Of a stretch of 7,770 nucleotides of DNA, positions 6,466 through 7,770 are shown piece after piece; the first letter of the stretch is position 1, and each line of letters opens with the position of its first letter. The stretch is from NCBI GenBank assembly GCA_016929365.1, contig JAFGIZ010000177.1:1-7770 (forward strand), written 5' to 3'. A program made the translations under genes and the position numbers. The notes beneath the pieces are model-generated. The model was given only the letters and a program-made list of their open reading frames with translations. It ran no database searches and was not told the origin of the DNA. Source of the DNA: Lentisphaerota bacterium (GTDB lineage Bacteria; Verrucomicrobiota; Kiritimatiellia; UBA8416; JAFGIZ01).

Positions 6466-7770
6466 GCTGCTTTTCCTGTTTGAACAGTTTGTATTCCACG
6501 CTGTCCACAAGCGCTTCCCAGGATGCCTCGATGATGTTCTCCGAAACGCCGACCGTGCCCCAGTTTTCCCTGCCGTCGCTGGACTCGATCAGCACCCGCG
6601 TCGTCGCCGCCGTCGCCTCTTCGGGATCCAGAATGCGCACGCGGAAATCCGTCAGAAAGACATCGGCCACCCCGGGATAGAAACGGACCAGCGCCTTGCG
6701 CAGTGCCTTGTCCAGGGCGTTGACCGGCCCGTCGCCCTCGGCCACGGTCTGTTCGACCTCCGCGCGGACCCGCACCTTGACCGTCGCCTCGGAAAGACAG
6801 GGTTCGTCCTTGCCGCGCTTCTCCACGATCACCCGGAACCCCTCCAGCTCGAAAAACGGCTTGTGCTCCTTCAAGACCTTCTGAATCAGAATACGGAACG
6901 ACGCGTCCGCCGCCTCGAAAGCGTACCCCTTGCTTTCGAGGGTCTTCAAGGCAGCCAGCACCTCCCGCGCGTCGGCGTCCGATCCCCCCCGGGCCACGCC
7001 CAGCTCCACGGCCTTCAACAGCACGTTGCTGCCGCCGGATAATTCGGAAACGAGGATCTGGCGCGCGTTGCCGACCGCTGCCGGGGCAATATGCTCGAAT
7101 GTACGCGGGTTCTTCTTGACCGCATTGACGTGCGTTCCGCCCTTGTGGGCAAACGCACTCCGCCCCACGTACGGCGCCTTCGCGTCCGGCCGCAGGTTCA
7201 CCAGGTCGGCGGCAAACAGCGACAGCTCGCGCAACCGGGCCAACTCCCGCTTCCGGACACACCGTCGTCCCAGCTTGAGCTGCAGGGCGGGAATAATGGT
7301 GCACAAATCGGCGTTCCCGCAGCGCTCCCCGTACCCGTTGATCGTGCCCTGCACCTGCACCGCCCCCGCCCGTACGGCTTCAAGCGAATTCGCCACCGCC
7401 ACGCCGCCGTCGTTGTGAGCATGGATACCGACCGGCACGCCCAGTTCCCGCACCGCCTCGCCCGTCATGCGGGCAATCTCATGCGGCAGGCTGCCGCCGT
7501 TGGTGTCGCACAGAATAATCCAGTCCGCCCCGGCTTCGGCCGCCGCCCGCGCCGCATCCAGGGCAAACTCCGGATCGTCCTTACAGCCGTCAAAGTAATG
7601 CTCCGCGTCGAAAAACACTTCCTTCCCGCGTTCCTTCAGATACGACACGGTATCGGCAATCATGGCCCGGTTTTCCTTAAGGCTTGTGCGCAACACGTCC
7701 TGCACATGCAGACGCCATGCTTTGCCGACCACCGCAACCGCCGGCGTCTGCGCCTCCAGCAGCGCGTGAA
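6434..7770 (-). CDS. cimA: (R)-citramalate synthase, GSU1798 type; 5' end outside the window
   Basis: CimA condenses pyruvate with acetyl-CoA to (R)-citramalate, the first step of the threonine-independent route to 2-oxobutyrate and isoleucine. The frame is open to the window edge; 444 residues are visible, and family length near 530 implies roughly 85 are missing. Visible residues, numbered from the edge, include PAVAVVGKAWRLHV (9-22), FDAEHYFDG (53-61), LCDTNGG (86-92), the metal-site GIHAHND (114-120) and QGTINGYGERCGNADL (139-154), all on the HMGL-like TIM barrel. The regulatory LeuA-dimer-type domain covers about 277-430 and contains ENWGTVGVSENIIEASWEAL. These features separate it from 2-isopropylmalate and homocitrate synthases and match the GSU1798-type subfamily. 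The GTG at 7732 is an internal valine, not a start. The last residues are a basic tail (KQRGKNIRSRRT) encoded in the valS overlap. The N-terminal substrate-specificity residues are not visible, so specificity rests on family resemblance. Confidence 0.9.
   Translation of the reverse strand, partial: HALLEAQTPAVAVVGKAWRLHVQDVLRTSLKENRAMIADTVSYLKERGKEVFFDAEHYFDGCKDDPEFALDAARAAAEAGADWIILCDTNGGSLPHEIARMTGEAVRELGVPVGIHAHNDGGVAVANSLEAVRAGAVQVQGTINGYGERCGNADLCTIIPALQLKLGRRCVRKRELARLRELSLFAADLVNLRPDAKAPYVGRSAFAHKGGTHVNAVKKNPRTFEHIAPAAVGNARQILVSELSGGSNVLLKAVELGVARGGSDADAREVLAALKTLESKGYAFEAADASFRILIQKVLKEHKPFFELEGFRVIVEKRGKDEPCLSEATVKVRVRAEVEQTVAEGDGPVNALDKALRKALVRFYPGVADVFLTDFRVRILDPEEATAATTRVLIESSDGRENWGTVGVSENIIEASWEALVDSVEYKLFKQEKQRGKNIRSRRT
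6474..6477 (-). promoter_or_regulatory. ribosome binding site of valS, inside the cimA 3' end
   Basis: The minus strand reads AGGA within CAGGAAAAGCAGC, eight bases before the GTG at 6465. It lies in the last codons of cimA and is the main evidence, with the conserved N-terminus, for a GTG start. Confidence 0.7.

Noticed and set aside
3874..6483. 869-codon plus-strand open frame opposite valS
   Set aside because: It is in exact antisense codon register with an unmistakable valS, its translation is rich in Arg, His and Pro with no recognisable motif, and it is explained by absence of TTA/CTA/TCA in the sense gene.
6333..7304. 323-codon minus-strand open frame overlapping cimA and valS in another frame
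   Set aside because: Gly/Arg-rich out-of-frame translation of the conserved cimA coding region; no motif and it would overlap two well-supported genes.
1..7770. Search for CRISPR arrays, tRNA or rRNA genes, insertion sequences, attachment sites, phage or defence genes
   Set aside because: No spaced repeats, transposase or integrase motifs, or RNA-gene-like segments were seen, and conserved housekeeping genes account for essentially every base.

Overview
This is a gene-dense stretch of bacterial chromosome with no accessory or mobile DNA that I can see. It is GC-rich (clearly above 60% by eye) and every gene lies on the minus strand. Read in transcription order (high to low coordinates) the genes are cimA (5' end outside the window), valS, rsmD, coaD, a DUF177/YceD-family gene, rpmF, plsX and fabH (3' end outside the window). 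Adjacent genes overlap or are separated by at most 11 bases, so nowhere is there room for an ordinary intergenic promoter or rho-independent terminator. No stretch lacks a gene, and the whole window reads as one probable polycistronic unit.

Layout: 7770-6434 holds the C-terminal five-sixths or so of a GSU1798-type (R)-citramalate synthase. 6465-3760 is a full-length valyl-tRNA synthetase that starts at a GTG inside the cimA 3' end. 3751-3161 is RsmD (16S rRNA guanine-966 methyltransferase). 3164-2670 is CoaD (phosphopantetheine adenylyltransferase). 2680-2183 is a cysteine-rich DUF177 protein. 2171-1989 is ribosomal protein L32 with four zinc-ligand cysteines. 1982-975 is PlsX (phosphate acyltransferase). 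978 to base 1 is FabH (beta-ketoacyl-ACP synthase III), which lacks only its last few residues.

The genes fall into functional blocks. cimA and valS concern branched-chain amino acids: isoleucine-precursor synthesis and valine charging of tRNA. rsmD, the DUF177 gene and rpmF concern ribosome assembly. coaD, plsX and fabH concern CoA and the start of fatty-acid and phospholipid synthesis. The DUF177-rpmF-plsX-fabH order is a widespread bacterial arrangement and is normally followed by further fab genes, which would lie beyond base 1. Junctions use ATGA-type stop/start overlaps or a Shine-Dalgarno built into the end of the upstream gene, which suggests translational coupling.

Organism: certainly a bacterium, with GC-rich codon use that avoids TTA, CTA and TCA. 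GSU1798-type CimA and this compact order would fit Deltaproteobacteria-like or PVC-group (for example Kiritimatiellota/Verrucomicrobiota) lineages, but I cannot decide between them from sequence alone. I found no convincing novel system. The items worth a second look concern start-site choice, overlap architecture and gene neighbourhood.
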